Shown: positions 21,921-32,626 of the stretch, piece by piece
Layout: every line of letters starts with the position of its first letter
How positions within the stretch are numbered: the stretch's first letter is position 1
Source of the DNA: Obelidium mucronatum
Taxonomy: Eukaryota > Chytridiomycota > Chytridiomycetes > Chytridiales > Chytriomycetaceae
DNA: 64,000 nucleotides
NCBI GenBank assembly: GCA_025765595.1
Contig: JAIVFH010000013.1
Coordinates: forward strand, 372,001 to 436,000
Reading direction: 5' to 3'
Made by a program: the position numbers and the translations under genes
Notes under the pieces: generated by a model
Database searches by the model: none
What the model saw: only the letters and a program-made list of their open reading frames with translations
What the model was told of the DNA's origin: nothing

Positions 21921-24792
21921 TCAGCCAAGATCTACAAGTGGAAACGTAGAATACACTCTACCCACACAATTGTCAGCCACAAGATTCACCCTCTTCCCAA
22001 ACTGATAATTCCCAGAAATCAGCAAAATACCCTTCTCAACCTTCCGCCTCTTGACTGCACCAACCACATCAAGCGGTTCTTGGAAATCAATAAAGTTCTT
22101 TCCTGGTGCCTTCCCATTACTTTCCATTCTATGACACACTACTCCACTCAACTTGATTCTACCCGTCACAGGATCTATCCCTCCCACTTTTGTCACCCTT
22201 ACAACCCGTCTCCCCGGTTTACGTATCACCATCACCTCCATGTCCTCCTCATCCTCATCTCCCAACTCTTCCTCCTGCACTCCTCCGTCTTCAACAAGAA
22301 TACAATCCCCCACAGTCACAACCTCACTCCCAACCACCACACCAACCCCACCCACCGAAACATACCCCGAAACATCAACCAGCTTTGGAGCCTTCCGCTC
22401 TCGCTTCATGATTTGATCCGCCTTCACAAGAGACCGAAGATAACAAACCACAGCGTAATCATACCCAGTCTTGACTGGATACTCATCACCACCACCACCA
22501 CCACTCAAATCACAACACGAATCAATATGCCCCATCTCAAAACCTGCTGGGAACAAGTCCTTCGGGACAGACACGAACCGCCACGGTGTAATATACAACT
22601 CGGGGAGAACTACTTGACCGTTTGTGATGCAGAGCAAACTGACAGTGTAACTGGGTCGACGATGGCGTCTTGTGACTTGCACCCCGTTCTCAACGTCGCG
22701 GGTGAGTGTTTCGATGGTATCTCCAAAACAGGCGGCAGTACTGAGGTTCAAGTTTGCTGGGGTGGTGGTTGTTTCAATCATGATTGGGGTTGTCCAGAGT
22801 ATGCGTTGGGGTGTGAATTGGTGGACTTGTCGTATGACGGCTGGCCAGAATACACATGTGTCGTGGATGCTTTGGATGTTGATTGTTAAGGGTTTGGATT
22901 TCGGGTGGGCTGTGTTTGGGAGTGTCAGGTGCGTTTGTTCGGGATATTTGGAGGTGATGAGGACTTCAATAAAGACAAGATCATTGACTCGGAAGATTGG
23001 AGTTGTAGGGTTGCCAGGTTTCGATTCCTGAGTGGCCGGGTTGCTGACGGGCAAGTTTGTGCCGTTTAGTTTCCTCTTCTTGGGGACACTTTGCGTTGGT
23101 ATTGGTTGCGGATTTTGTTGGTTGGGTGGTTGTGGGACGGCTGGATTGGGGGGAGGTAACGATGCAGTCTTTGTCGGGACTGAGGCCGAAGGCAAGGCTT
23201 TCTGCAGTGTGGGGATATTTGTCGGTACGACTATTTGCTTGTTTTGAAGTGGCGGTTTTGGAGCGAGTGCCTTTTGCCGAGCCTTCATTTCCTGCAAATC
23301 GTCGTTTGATTTTTTGAACAGTAGAGCTTGCGCTTTCGATATGTCTTCCGCTGACGGCCCCCTTTCCAGCTTCTTCTCATCCGAAATAGCAGGTGTGATT
23401 TTCTGAGAGGCAGAAATTGGTTGGGTTGTGATGGGTGCGTCCGTAGCAGTAGGTAGTGACCTTTCTGTGGCAGACAGGGGAGCAGATGGCAGTGAAGAAG
23501 GAATCCGGCATCGTAAAAGACAAGTCCATGTATGGAGATACGGATAGTTCCGGTTGCGTACGGCGTTCCTGAGATTGATGCGAATGTTTCTGTGATGGTG
23601 CTTGTGTCTGGTCTTTAGGGGAAATAATTGGTTTTGACTTTTGTGATGCCTACAGAAACAGGTTGTCGTTAGCCAAAAAAGAAAAGGAATTTTTTCACAG
23701 CTTACATCGATTGAGGTGATTGATAACTTTCGCGCAAGAGGATTCGCGATGCTTCTGGTTGGGGCAACTGTTGACGCAGCCGGCGCCGTTGGCGGGGGTG
23801 CAACAGGAGCCACGGATATCGGAGGCTTCGGCTGTGATGGTGGTGGAACTGGTGATTTAATTGAAGGCGAAACAGAGACGGGAGGCATGGAAGTGGTTTC
23901 TGCCGTCATTTTCGGACTCTTTGCTGATGCTGATGCTGGTTGAGAATCATCCACTTTTTTGAATTTAAAGCTTGGATCCACGGAGACTGTCTTGAAAGAA
24001 GTTTCAGATGAAGATTCCGCAGCTGAAGCCGACAATGGCGCAGGTTTCTTTGGGGTTGGTTTCTTTGACGCTGGTTTTGGCAGCGCTTCTGCCGGCTGAG
24101 CCTTTTTGAATTTGAAGAACGGATCGGCAAAGACATTCGCCTTTTTAGTTTTGCTGTCGCTGTTGTTGTTCTTGTTGCTGTTGTCCTCGACGGCGACTTC
24201 GAGCAGCGCGGCCGTGCTCTGCGAGTTCCACGTCTGGCGACGCGCAGCCGGCTTCGCGGCGTCGGGCGGCTGGGCGCCGACGGCGGCGTCCGCGCTCGTG
24301 CGCTTGCGCTCCGTCTTTGCCTGGCGCGGCGGCGCGTCGCCGTTCTTCGCGGGCGTCGCAGCCGCAGCCGCAGACGCCGCCGCCGCCTGGCGCGGCCCGC
24401 CGCCGCTGCCGCCGCCGCAGTATTTGCAGCGACACTCCGCGGCGCGGCCGCCCGCGAGGAACAGCACGTGCGGCACAAACTCGTTGACGCTGCGCGGACA
24501 AAGAAAGCGGGTTCAGCAACAGCGACAGATTCAACAAAACAAACCTGCGGAACCGCGACGTGCCGTTGCTGTGTCCGTAGAGATACCGGTCCACGTGGTT
24601 TCCCGTTGTGCGGCGCTGCTGCAGCAGCTCGTAGCCCGCAGGAAGCCCGTCGAGCTCCACCGCTGCGCCTTCCTTCGCGAGCAGCGCATTCAGCTTGCTC
24701 ACAAAGTGTTCCACGCTTTCCGCGGGCGCCGTCGACCAGTCGCTGCCGCTGGGCCGCGTAAACGGCGCGGCGTCGCTGGCAATCTTGGACAT
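21921..24792 (-). CDS. clr2: Cryptic loci regulator 2 (Clr2)-like heterochromatin protein
   Basis: The start at 24792 and a first intron at about 24487-24543 (GTTTGT...GCAG) give the Clr2 N-terminal signature: YLYGHSNGTSRFRS, VNEFVPHVLFL and CRCKYC. A long low-complexity middle (Ala/Pro/Ser/Gln) follows. The C-terminal module shows VFWPAVIRQVHQF, YTVSLLCITNGQVV and LYITPWRFVSVPKDLFP, the arrangement of the Clr2 C-terminal domain. In fission yeast Clr2 is part of SHREC, which silences heterochromatin by deacetylation and nucleosome positioning. An intron at about 23647-23702 (56 bp, GTAAGC...GTAG) shifts the frame and an extra base near 23513 shifts it back. The N-terminal 600 bp are strongly GC-rich. 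Confidence 0.8.
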
Positions 24793-25430
24793 TTTATTGA
24801 ATCCTTTTTATTATCGTACTTTGTTGGTAAAAACAGAGAAAGTAGCAAGAGGAATAGTACAAGAAGGCAAATCCATTATAGAAAGCTGACTAAATAAAAA
24901 AAGTAGAAGGAATGCGAGAGAAATAAAAAAAAAAGACCCGAAGTCACGTGATCGAGGCGCCTTTCCTATAAATAGAAGTTTTGCTCTTTTTCTTTTTCTC
25001 CTTAATCGTTTCCGTGGCCATCATTAACCCAAGCTATTGGCCCGACCATCAATGTCTGGCTTCTCGTTCATGGCCACTATAAGGATGAGGATTAAACGGT
25101 TGCGTGTCTGATATATTGGCACAAGACCACCTGTCTTTCTCAAACATTTTCTCTCTTTGATCATCCTCTCCCAACACTTCCCTGCGAGAGCAACACTCGA
25201 CTTGATGTCCTTTTTTCGGTCGACTGTGCACGAGCGTTTTCCCCTTCTTTCTAAACTTGCGTCGATTTCAGGAATCGGAGAGAAGCTTTGGCAAGAGACT
25301 TGACTCCATGTCTTTTCAAATATTTAGTCTGTTCACCTCTCCAAGAATCGAGTGGGATATTTATTACTTGGATAACTTATTACTCAATAATACAAACTTT
25401 CAAAAAGAGTATGGACGTACTCTAATTAAT
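24793..25430. other. Intergenic region with E-box, TATA and possible structured transcript
   Basis: Between Clr2 (start 24792, minus) and the oxygenase gene (end 25431, minus) lies 640 bp without a supported protein gene. CACGTG at about 24944 and CTATAAATAG at about 24966 form a promoter-like pair. About 45 bp downstream an inverted repeat GTGGCCAT...ATGGCCAC (about 25013 and 25074) could form a hairpin. The TATA-like sequence can also be read on the minus strand and may simply serve Clr2. I see no match to a known RNA class. Confidence 0.4.
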
Positions 25431-26165
25431 TTAAACGTCTAGTGTCTCCATCCTGCACATAACTTCTGTACGAACAACATACTTGACTCCCTTCATCACC
25501 TCCCCTCCAGCGTGCCACAACCTCTGTGAAAAAACAAGAACCTGCCCAACCTCACAACTCACAGAAACCGTCTCCTGCTTCGCATCCGTCCAAAAAGTGT
25601 CTCCCCGCCCTCCTCACAATTATTTAAATAAAGCTGAACAGTCAACATTGAAACCTCACTTCCATCGTCTCGTCTAAATGAGAAATCTCGGTGCCGTTTG
25701 AAAGAATCTCCTGGTTCGTATTTCAACACGCGAAACCGCTCGTTAATACCAACAGGACGATAAATACAGTCTGGTTCACTACTGTTGAGTATAACGCTCG
25801 GGATATGTTCTCGTATGCGATCCCACAAGGCCTCAGCCAAAAGCGAGGAATCAATAATACAGCGGCCCGACTTTCGGAAATCCTCATTCACGACTGCGTT
25901 TCCTTGCTTTAAAACAGTGGCTTTGATGAATCCGAGGGATTCGGACTCTGTGATCCAGGAGCTGCATTCTGAGGATGTGAGGATGGAGGGGAGTGTGAAG
26001 GCGATTTGGTCTTTGAGCCAGTTTGATTTGGAGGGATCGAATACGGGGTTTTGGGGGGTGGAGGTTGCGGGTGTTTGGTGGCTGTTGTTTTTGAGGATGT
26101 GGTGGATTGGGTGGGTTTGGGGTGGGTTGTCGGTTGTTCTGGTCAAGTCTTCTTGGTCGTTCATT
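25431..26165 (-). CDS. 2-oxoglutarate/Fe(II) dioxygenase, prolyl-hydroxylase-like, copy A
   Basis: The ATG at 26165 gives a protein of about 244 residues. The fold signature is complete: the Fe-binding HRD of FKRHRDFSFRRDDGSE, the core strands SMLTVQLYLN and CEEGGET, the distal iron ligand in RLWHAGG, and the 2-oxoglutarate-binding Arg in YVVRTEV. The family hydroxylates proteins or small molecules using O2 and 2-oxoglutarate. A T5 run at about 25592 is one T short of the in-frame length, so the final 50 codons lie in another frame; I read this as a homopolymer error. It is head-to-head with a close paralogue at 26638. Confidence 0.85.
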
Positions 26166-26637
26166 TCTTGGAGAAATAATAACAATGCAGTGCCACATTG
26201 ATTCGATCACTTGTGTGAGAGGTTTTTATACTTGACCACAAGCGAGTGAATATCTACTTGACCACAATCCTTTGTTGTTCAGTCATGAAGGATATTCAAA
26301 AAATCGCGTTCAGAATCCCCCAAGCAAGCATGCCGCCATCAAAATACAAAGCTCAGCGAAGGAAATAGGGGTAGCGTGAAACCCTCACCTGGAACGGGTC
26401 AGCACGAATTTTTTTTGTGCCGTTAACGGGATGAGCTAGAAGTTGAAGTTTGCCCGAGACACTTAAAAAACGACATGACAGTGACATTATTTCAAAAATT
26501 GCTTCAAAAAAAGTAGAGGGGAGTTTTGCCTTAAAACTTTTCTTGTGTGGCACAGCTGAACTTCCACAAAAAAAAAAGAAGCAAAATATAAAGGGCCAAC
26601 CACCCCCCCATCTCATATTCCTATTTTCCCATTCACA
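26166..26637. promoter_or_regulatory. Shared divergent promoter of the two oxygenase genes
   Basis: This 472-bp region separates the start codons of two paralogous oxygenase genes. A 13-mer, TACTTGACCACAA, occurs twice in the same orientation at 26229-26241 and 26255-26267, 26 bp apart. A TATA box (TATAAAG) sits at 26587-26593, 51 bp before the plus-strand ATG; a weaker TATA (TTTTTATA) overlaps the first repeat on the other side. The repeats may be a protein-binding site, which is inference. Confidence 0.55.
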
Positions 26638-27388
26638 ATGACAGAGCAACGATTATCGCCTTTTCCTTCCCTCGTGCACCCAGTTCACGCAATACTCGAC
26701 AACCCTATGCCGTCGCCTGGACATCAGCAAGAGCCAACCACACCTGTCTTTCCACCAGATCAATCCGAATGGCTCACCAGAAACAACCGCATTGCTTTTA
26801 CACTCAACAACGTTTTGTCGCCCACTGAATGCGATAACTTAATTGTTGCAGCCGAGTTAATCGGCTTTGAAAAGGCCCTCTTAAACGTAGGCAACGGCCG
26901 CCAAGTCCTTGCTGAAGACGTCCGCAAATCAAGCCGCTGTATCATTGATTCAGTTCCGCTTGCTGAACAGCTGTGGCAGAGAATCAAACACGTGATTCCA
27001 GCAACCATTGTTGACTATGGATCAAGGTCAAAGTACTACTACTACCAGCTCGACAGAAAAAGAGAGACAACCTCTTCGCGCCGTTGGTCTCAATGAACGC
27101 CTTCGGTTCCTAAAGTATGTTCCGGGAGACAGATTTCTGTCGCACCGAGATGGAACGTTTCATCGCGGATCGGAGCGGTCAATGCTTACTGTCCAGTTTT
27201 ATTTGAATACCTGTGAGGAGGGCGGTGAGACAACAATGTGGTCAGATGATGGAAATCTTGTTTCTCGGGTTCGTTGTGGCGCTGGGAAAGCACTGGTTTT
27301 CAGCCATCGGATTATGCATGAAGGCACAGCAGTCGCTGAGGGAGTCAAATACGTTATTCGAACAGATGTCATGTATTCCAGCAATTAA
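26638..27388 (+). CDS. 2-oxoglutarate/Fe(II) dioxygenase, prolyl-hydroxylase-like, copy B
   Basis: Paralogue of the gene at 25431, sharing SEWLTRNNRIAFTLNNVLS-type N-terminal sequence, EDVRKSSRCIIDS, GLNERLRFLKYVPGD, the HRD iron motif (SHRDGTFH), TVQFYLNTCEEGGET, the distal His in RIMHEGT and the Arg in YVIRTDVM. Length is about 250 residues. One extra base near 27014 breaks the frame just before a Ser/Thr-rich linker; downstream everything matches the family. The TATA box at 26587 fits the start. The head-to-head paralogue pair suggests an inverted duplication with co-regulation (inference). Confidence 0.85.
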
Positions 27389-27427
27389 ATCTTCAAATAA
27401 TAAAGATGAATGATTTTTGAATTACTC

Positions 27428-30400
27428 TCAAGATGAACTGGTACCGCTTCCTACAACTGGTGCAGAAGCAGGCGCAGACGGAAGAGCGCTCTTAAAAAGA
27501 CCCAGAAACGAACTTCCTCCTTCTTGGTTGCCCTGCTGCCCTTTGGCGAGCTGCTCGGAATAGATCTACCACAAGGTCAAATCAACAAAATGAATCCAAA
27601 GGATCTCGCACAACAAGTCCACGAAATTTACCTTTGCTTGAGCCAATTCATTCCGTTCTGTTAATACCTCAACAACAGACGATAGCGGCATTGACTTTGG
27701 GTTGGTTTTCACGAACTGTAAAAACAAAAGAAAAATACGATTAAGAGTTACACAAAAGAAAAATACGATTAAGAGTTAAAACGGAATTTAATGGCTTCCA
27801 AACCTTATCCAAAGCTTCCCAGTTCCGCTGCTCCACCAAAGCCTTGACTTTCAACCACAAATATCTCCGTTCAGGAACCTTCAAATCACTCTTCACTTTT
27901 GCAGCTCGATTCACGTGTCCCAGCACCAGACATTTATAAATCGTCTCACTGACAGTCAAATCGCAAAACACTTCCCCAGTCTCTCGCTCCAGCGTACCCT
28001 GTAACTGCAACAGCCGAATCTGGTCCTCCACTGCTTTGGCTTCAAACCCACGATCCTTTGATTCCAAATACAGTCTCTGCGCCTCCTTCAACTTGTTGAT
28101 TCGCGATCCAACCTGACTCAACTCAAAGCTCTCTTGCAGCTGGACACCCGCCATTTCAGTTCGTCTATCGTCTTGATAATAAAAGTCCTTCAACAGCTGG
28201 ATATCTTGTACTCGGGCGTATGAAACGACAAGGTTCATGGCCACTGGTTTTCCTTTGAGGATTCTGAAAAATTCAGCCATGGGGTGTTTGCGCTTAATAT
28301 GAAGAATAACGGCATACGCCAGATCAGTGTCTCCGCTTTCGATTGCTTTCGTCAAGGCGCGGTCGTCTTGTTCCATGCTCATTAGTAACGGGACTTGGTT
28401 GGCGGCGATGGGTTCATGGTCGAGAAGTTTGGCGGCTAATGCTGATTGGCCTTGTTGGTAGGCGGTTTTCGCGATTTGGAGGTATGAGATTGATGGGTTG
28501 TATTTTGTACATTGTGAGACAATGGAATCTAGCAGAAGGGATATGTCGCCGCCGGAAACGCTGTTTTTGATTTTCGTACATGCCCAATGGACGAGGACGC
28601 GGGATGGATTGATTTTTAAGTAGGTGCATATCTGTAGAGCCAGGGAGTGATGGTGGCGTTGCGCTAATCGGCCAATAAGTAACTTCAGCCGTCAGGTGAA
28701 GGTATCTGTTTCAAAAAACGGATTAATATCATCGTTTTTTCGACAGTTGGGCAGATAAAGTATACGTACTGTGGAAATGATAATGGTATTCCAATTTCAA
28801 ATCTCCGAACAGCATTCAAGATTCGAACTGTTTCACAGAGATTCGTAAACTTCTCGGCGTTATATCCGTCGATGAAGCATTTTCCAAAAGAAGGCCTGCC
28901 TGAACGTCAAAAAAATCAGTTACAAAATGTAGGAGATTCAGCAAGAACCAACCTTCAGCAGCAGCTTTTGTCGCGATGAGTTGAATTCATTCGCAGCAGC
29001 CTCCAAACAGGCGTCAACGGCCAAAGACAGCTCTGATTTGATGCTTCGAATATTTTCATCTGCTCGTGGGCTCTTGCGCTGTAGATTTTCTTCTCTTAAT
29101 GCTTGTGATATTAAATCCAACAAACGCTATACCTGAAAATGATCGTACGCGTCAAACAAAATTGCCCCCGGTGCAGTTGAGCCTATCTTGAATATCTCTT
29201 CGGTGACATCTTTGTATTCCATGAAAAAAAGAACGTCAACGGGTATACCTTAGCAAACATTATTTATGACTTACTTGGAACTTTTTGCAGAAACTGGCAT
29301 TTATCATTCGTAATAATGCGCACGCCATCAATCTCCGAAACCAAATGAATGATTCCCTCAAAAGCATATCGAATACAATCTCCAAACGGACCCACAACTA
29401 CTAAAGCATCTTCCCAATGGATGGTGACAGAATCGGCCCCACACCTTAATTAAGAGTGTTTTTTTTAAAGAAACTGGCGCAAATGGCGGACCATCAAACT
29501 TTTACCATGCCATTTGGATGGGAGGTTGAGTTGTTCCAGCATTGAATTCCGCCAGCTGTTTCTGGAAATCCGCAGAGATGACAATCACTTTCCCGCTTGT
29601 ATTCACGAAAGAGATGAATTTGCCGTTGGGCGATAAGGCCAGTGATACAAACGGGCCACTTTGCAGTCGCTGGGGATTGGGAAGGAATGTTTTTTTTTTA
29701 GAAATCATTGGGAGGAAGTTGAAACCGAATTGAAACTTTTTACACTACTTGATCTTGAAAGTTTTGTGCATTCACAATGAGGAGGGTTGACTTGACAGCC
29801 AAAAGTACTTCAGGCTGTTTTGTTCCAGCGTGTTGAGGCGGGATGACTACCCAAGCCGACGGCTTTGTCGTGAGACCTTTCAAAAAAAATTGAAGATTCA
29901 ATGGATGCTCAGCAAGTACGTGTTTTTTTTGTTCGACGAATAGTAACCTGGGTCCGCCATAATAGTTGGACGCGGTATTTTGAAATCCTCCACAAGAATC
30001 AATTTCAAGTTCCCAGTAAGAGCCACTAGACCGGATTCCCAGAATCGACAATCCAAAACGCCGGAATCTTTTGCGTCCTAAATGTGTAAATACATGATCC
30101 CAAAGAAATAAAAATACGGCGTTCAGCTTAGCTTCACCATCAACCCTCACAAAAAAAAATCATTGCATTTACTTGGCCAAGAGAAAAGGTGACAGCATCC
30201 CCCCAAATATCCAAGATTCTCACAGATCCCGACTCAAGAACGCATACCAAGTGTTCAGTACTGGACCAACTCATGGCAACAATCCTTCCTTTGTCCCACT
30301 ATATAATTAGAGAGGTTTAAGGAAAAAAAAGATTGCAGGTTTCGCGAAAAAAAAGAAGCACACTTGGATCTGGTTGATGAGTTTCCCCGCGCATGTATAA

Positions 30401-30664
30401 ATAAAAAGATTCTGCTTGGCGCCGACGACTGCATTCAGCGCGAGAGATCGAGAATCATTGCGGATAAGGGCTTTTAGGGAGTTCGTTAGTTGGGTTATCC
30501 GCGTTTGTTTGTGTATGTAGGTAGTGGGACCAACCAACAGGACCTCCCAGTGGGGCAGCGGCAACCAAGTGCTTGGCAAGGTCAACATCCCGCCAGAGCA
30601 GTGAATATAGTTCAATCTTGCGGTAGAAGCGGTTATGCAGTAAACTCCAGTCGAGCGTCGCCAT
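27428..30664 (-). CDS. VPS16: VPS16, core subunit of HOPS and CORVET tethering complexes
   Basis: The N-terminus at 30664 (NRFYRKIELYSLLW, LVAAAPLGGPV) and the C-terminal solenoid (RALTKAIESGDTDLAYAVIL, LLKDFYYQDDRRTEMAG, GFEAKAVEDQIRLLQ, KVPERRYLWLKVKAL) match VPS16. The stop is at 27428-27430. The gene is split by many small introns, including one at about 27570-27622 before the last exon. An N-terminal beta-propeller occupies about 29100-30664 and the helical part the rest. VPS16 binds VPS33 and supports fusion at endosomes and vacuoles. The start codon lies 59 bp from that of the mitochondrial carrier on the other strand. Confidence 0.92.
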
Positions 30665-30723
30665 TAGAATTAGTTTTAACTTTTATATTTTGTTTGCAAT
30701 TCGTTTTTATTCATATTCGAAAC
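30665..30723. promoter_or_regulatory. 59-bp spacer between divergent start codons
   Basis: Only 59 bp, AT-rich, separate the ATG of VPS16 (30664, minus) from the ATG of the carrier gene (30724, plus). It must serve as a bidirectional promoter or the transcripts must overlap. No individual motif is recognised. Confidence 0.55.
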
Positions 30724-31845
30724 ATGAGCTCAACAGCGAAACAAAACCCGAAACCAAAAGAAGCGCAATGGTGGTTCGGCGGCGCTGCATCGTCCCTCGC
30801 TTGTATCATCACACATCCGCTCGATTCTCTCAAAGTTCGAATGCAAATGTCAATAACGAAACCATCTATTGGAAAGATGATTGCCACAGTCGTAACTAAA
30901 GAAGGGCCTCTTGCGCTCTACAAGGGCCTCGATGCGAGCATGCTCAGACAGCTTACGTACAGTTCGGCCCGCTTTGGAGTCTACGATGCTGCAAATGGAT
31001 GGGTGAAGGGCACGGAATTCGGGAGAGAGTATCCGCTGCTGGGACGGATCGTTTCTGCAAGTGTGGGAGGTGTTGTGGGAGGCTTTGTGGTTTGTTTTTC
31101 TCTTTCTTTATTCTATGGGCAGCTTGTGTTTTTGGTGTTGTTTTTGTTGATAAGGGTTCTTAAAACAGGGTTCTCCAGCAGATTTAGCCAATGTTCGGCT
31201 ACAAAGCGATGCACGACTGCCACTCAGCCAACAGGTATGGAATCTTGGGATTGAATAGCGGTTGATTGTTAAACTGCGTGAGAAACGTCAAAAAAACACC
31301 CGATCTCCATTCTGAATTTTGCACGCTCCAACATCACTGAACGACAAAAACCAAACACAAACCAACCCACCCAATAGCGCTACTCAAACGCTTTCGATGC
31401 TCTCTTTACAATTTTGCGTCGCGAGGGAGTTACCAAACTATGGACAGGTGTTGGCCCCAATATCCTACGTGCGATTCCAATGACAGCTGGGCAAATTGCA
31501 ACCTACGATACCGTCAAGGCCGAAATGCTTAGCCATCCCGAGTATTTCAGTGATAATCTGACAACGCATGGAATTGCATCTACAGCAGGAGCCCTCGTTG
31601 CAACAACTCTCTGTGCCCCCATTGATGTCATAAAGTCGCGAATCATGGCACAGACAACTTATTCTAAAGAAGGGGTGCAGTATTCAGGAAGTTGGGATGC
31701 GGCTACAAAGATTGCGAGGAGTGAAGGCGTTGGCGCGTTTTTCAAGGGGTGGACTCCGGCGTTTGCTCGGTTGGGGCCGCATACGATTTTGACGTTTGTT
31801 TTCTTGGAGCAAATCAAAAAGGTTTATGGGGTTGGGGTTATATAG
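30724..31845 (+). CDS. DIC1: Mitochondrial dicarboxylate carrier (DIC1 type)
   Basis: The ATG at 30724 starts a mitochondrial carrier family protein with the three repeats and their signatures PLDSLKVR, PADLANVR and PIDVIKSR. WWFGGAASSLACIITHPLD and the order of conserved residues resemble the yeast dicarboxylate carrier Dic1, which exchanges malate or succinate for phosphate across the inner membrane. Two introns are needed: about 31090-31169 and 31222-31378, flanking a short exon with the second signature. The protein is about 300 residues. Substrate assignment rests on overall resemblance only; other carriers of the DIC/UCP group are possible. Confidence 0.85.
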
Positions 31846-31928
31846 AGGGAAATCTCGGTTTCTATTTTAGATCTCCTTTATAAATATACGTGACTCTAAA
31901 ACGGATGACTCCATGTTTTATTAAGTAG

Positions 31929-32567
31929 TTATTTGGCAGCTGGTACAGGTCCCTCTGTAGATCAAAGTTAAGTAAACCAGTAAACATTTGTCCTAACACG
32001 GTGCTCACCATGTTGCTTCACAAATTGATCCAAACGCGAATTTTCGTTCCTTAAATCCTCGAGTTTCGCTTCAATCTTTTGTTTTTCACTTGCGAGGACT
32101 TCAATTCGCTTCTTGAGGGATTCTACTTCTGTGACTGCAAGTGCCTTTGAAGACACAGTGGTAGGTACAAATCAGAATGCGATCCGGAAAGAAACGAGTA
32201 TCCGCGAAAACGTACCTGCTCCTTCTCGAGAGCGGACGTTTCTTTTTCCTGAAAACCACCTGACTCAATTCAGTGGCACATATTGATGGATGATGCGACA
32301 AGATTAACAACGACACCTGAAGACTGCACTGCTCCTTCAACTCTGAGGTCACTGCCAGCATCTTTTCCAGTTCTTCTCGGGCTGTCCGCGTCCGTTCGGT
32401 CAAGGCGGATATGTTGTTTGCAAACTTTGTGAACCTGTTGGAGTATTGCTGTTAGTAGAGTAGAGTGTAGCTGATGACCAGAAAGCAAGCACGCGAATGC
32501 ACCTTGGCACTTTGGCGTCCGTGGGAGTAGTATTAGTAGGCGCCGGCGCCTTTGCATCGTCGGCCAT
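31929..32567 (-). CDS. Small coiled-coil protein, function unknown
   Basis: Five short exons from an ATG at 32567 to a TAA at 31929-31931 give about 125 residues: a Pro/Thr-rich start, then FTKFANNISALTERTRTARE, EKETSALEKEQ and a heptad-rich coiled coil (VESLKKRIEVLASEKQKIEA, LEDLRNENSRLDQFVKQH), ending GPVPAAK. All introns have GT...AG ends and keep the phase. No family is recognised. It is head-to-head with glutathione synthetase, with 59 bp between the start codons. Confidence 0.65.
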
Positions 32568-32626
32568 TTTATTTTATTATTTATTTATTTGATTTGATTT
32601 GCAGTTGATTCAAAATCACGTCGCAA
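32568..32626. promoter_or_regulatory. 59-bp spacer between divergent start codons
   Basis: This AT-rich spacer (TTTATT repeats) lies between the ATG of the coiled-coil gene and the ATG of glutathione synthetase. The left half is almost all A/T. It would have to drive both genes. Confidence 0.55.

Noticed and set aside
21822..22889. A 355-codon plus-strand frame
   Set aside because: It is antisense to the conserved C-terminal Clr2 domain and is His/Thr/Pro-rich without any family features.
24145..24792. Long alternative minus frames over the start of Clr2
   Set aside because: They are GC-rich shadows. Only the spliced frame gives the conserved VNEFVPH and CRCKYC motifs.
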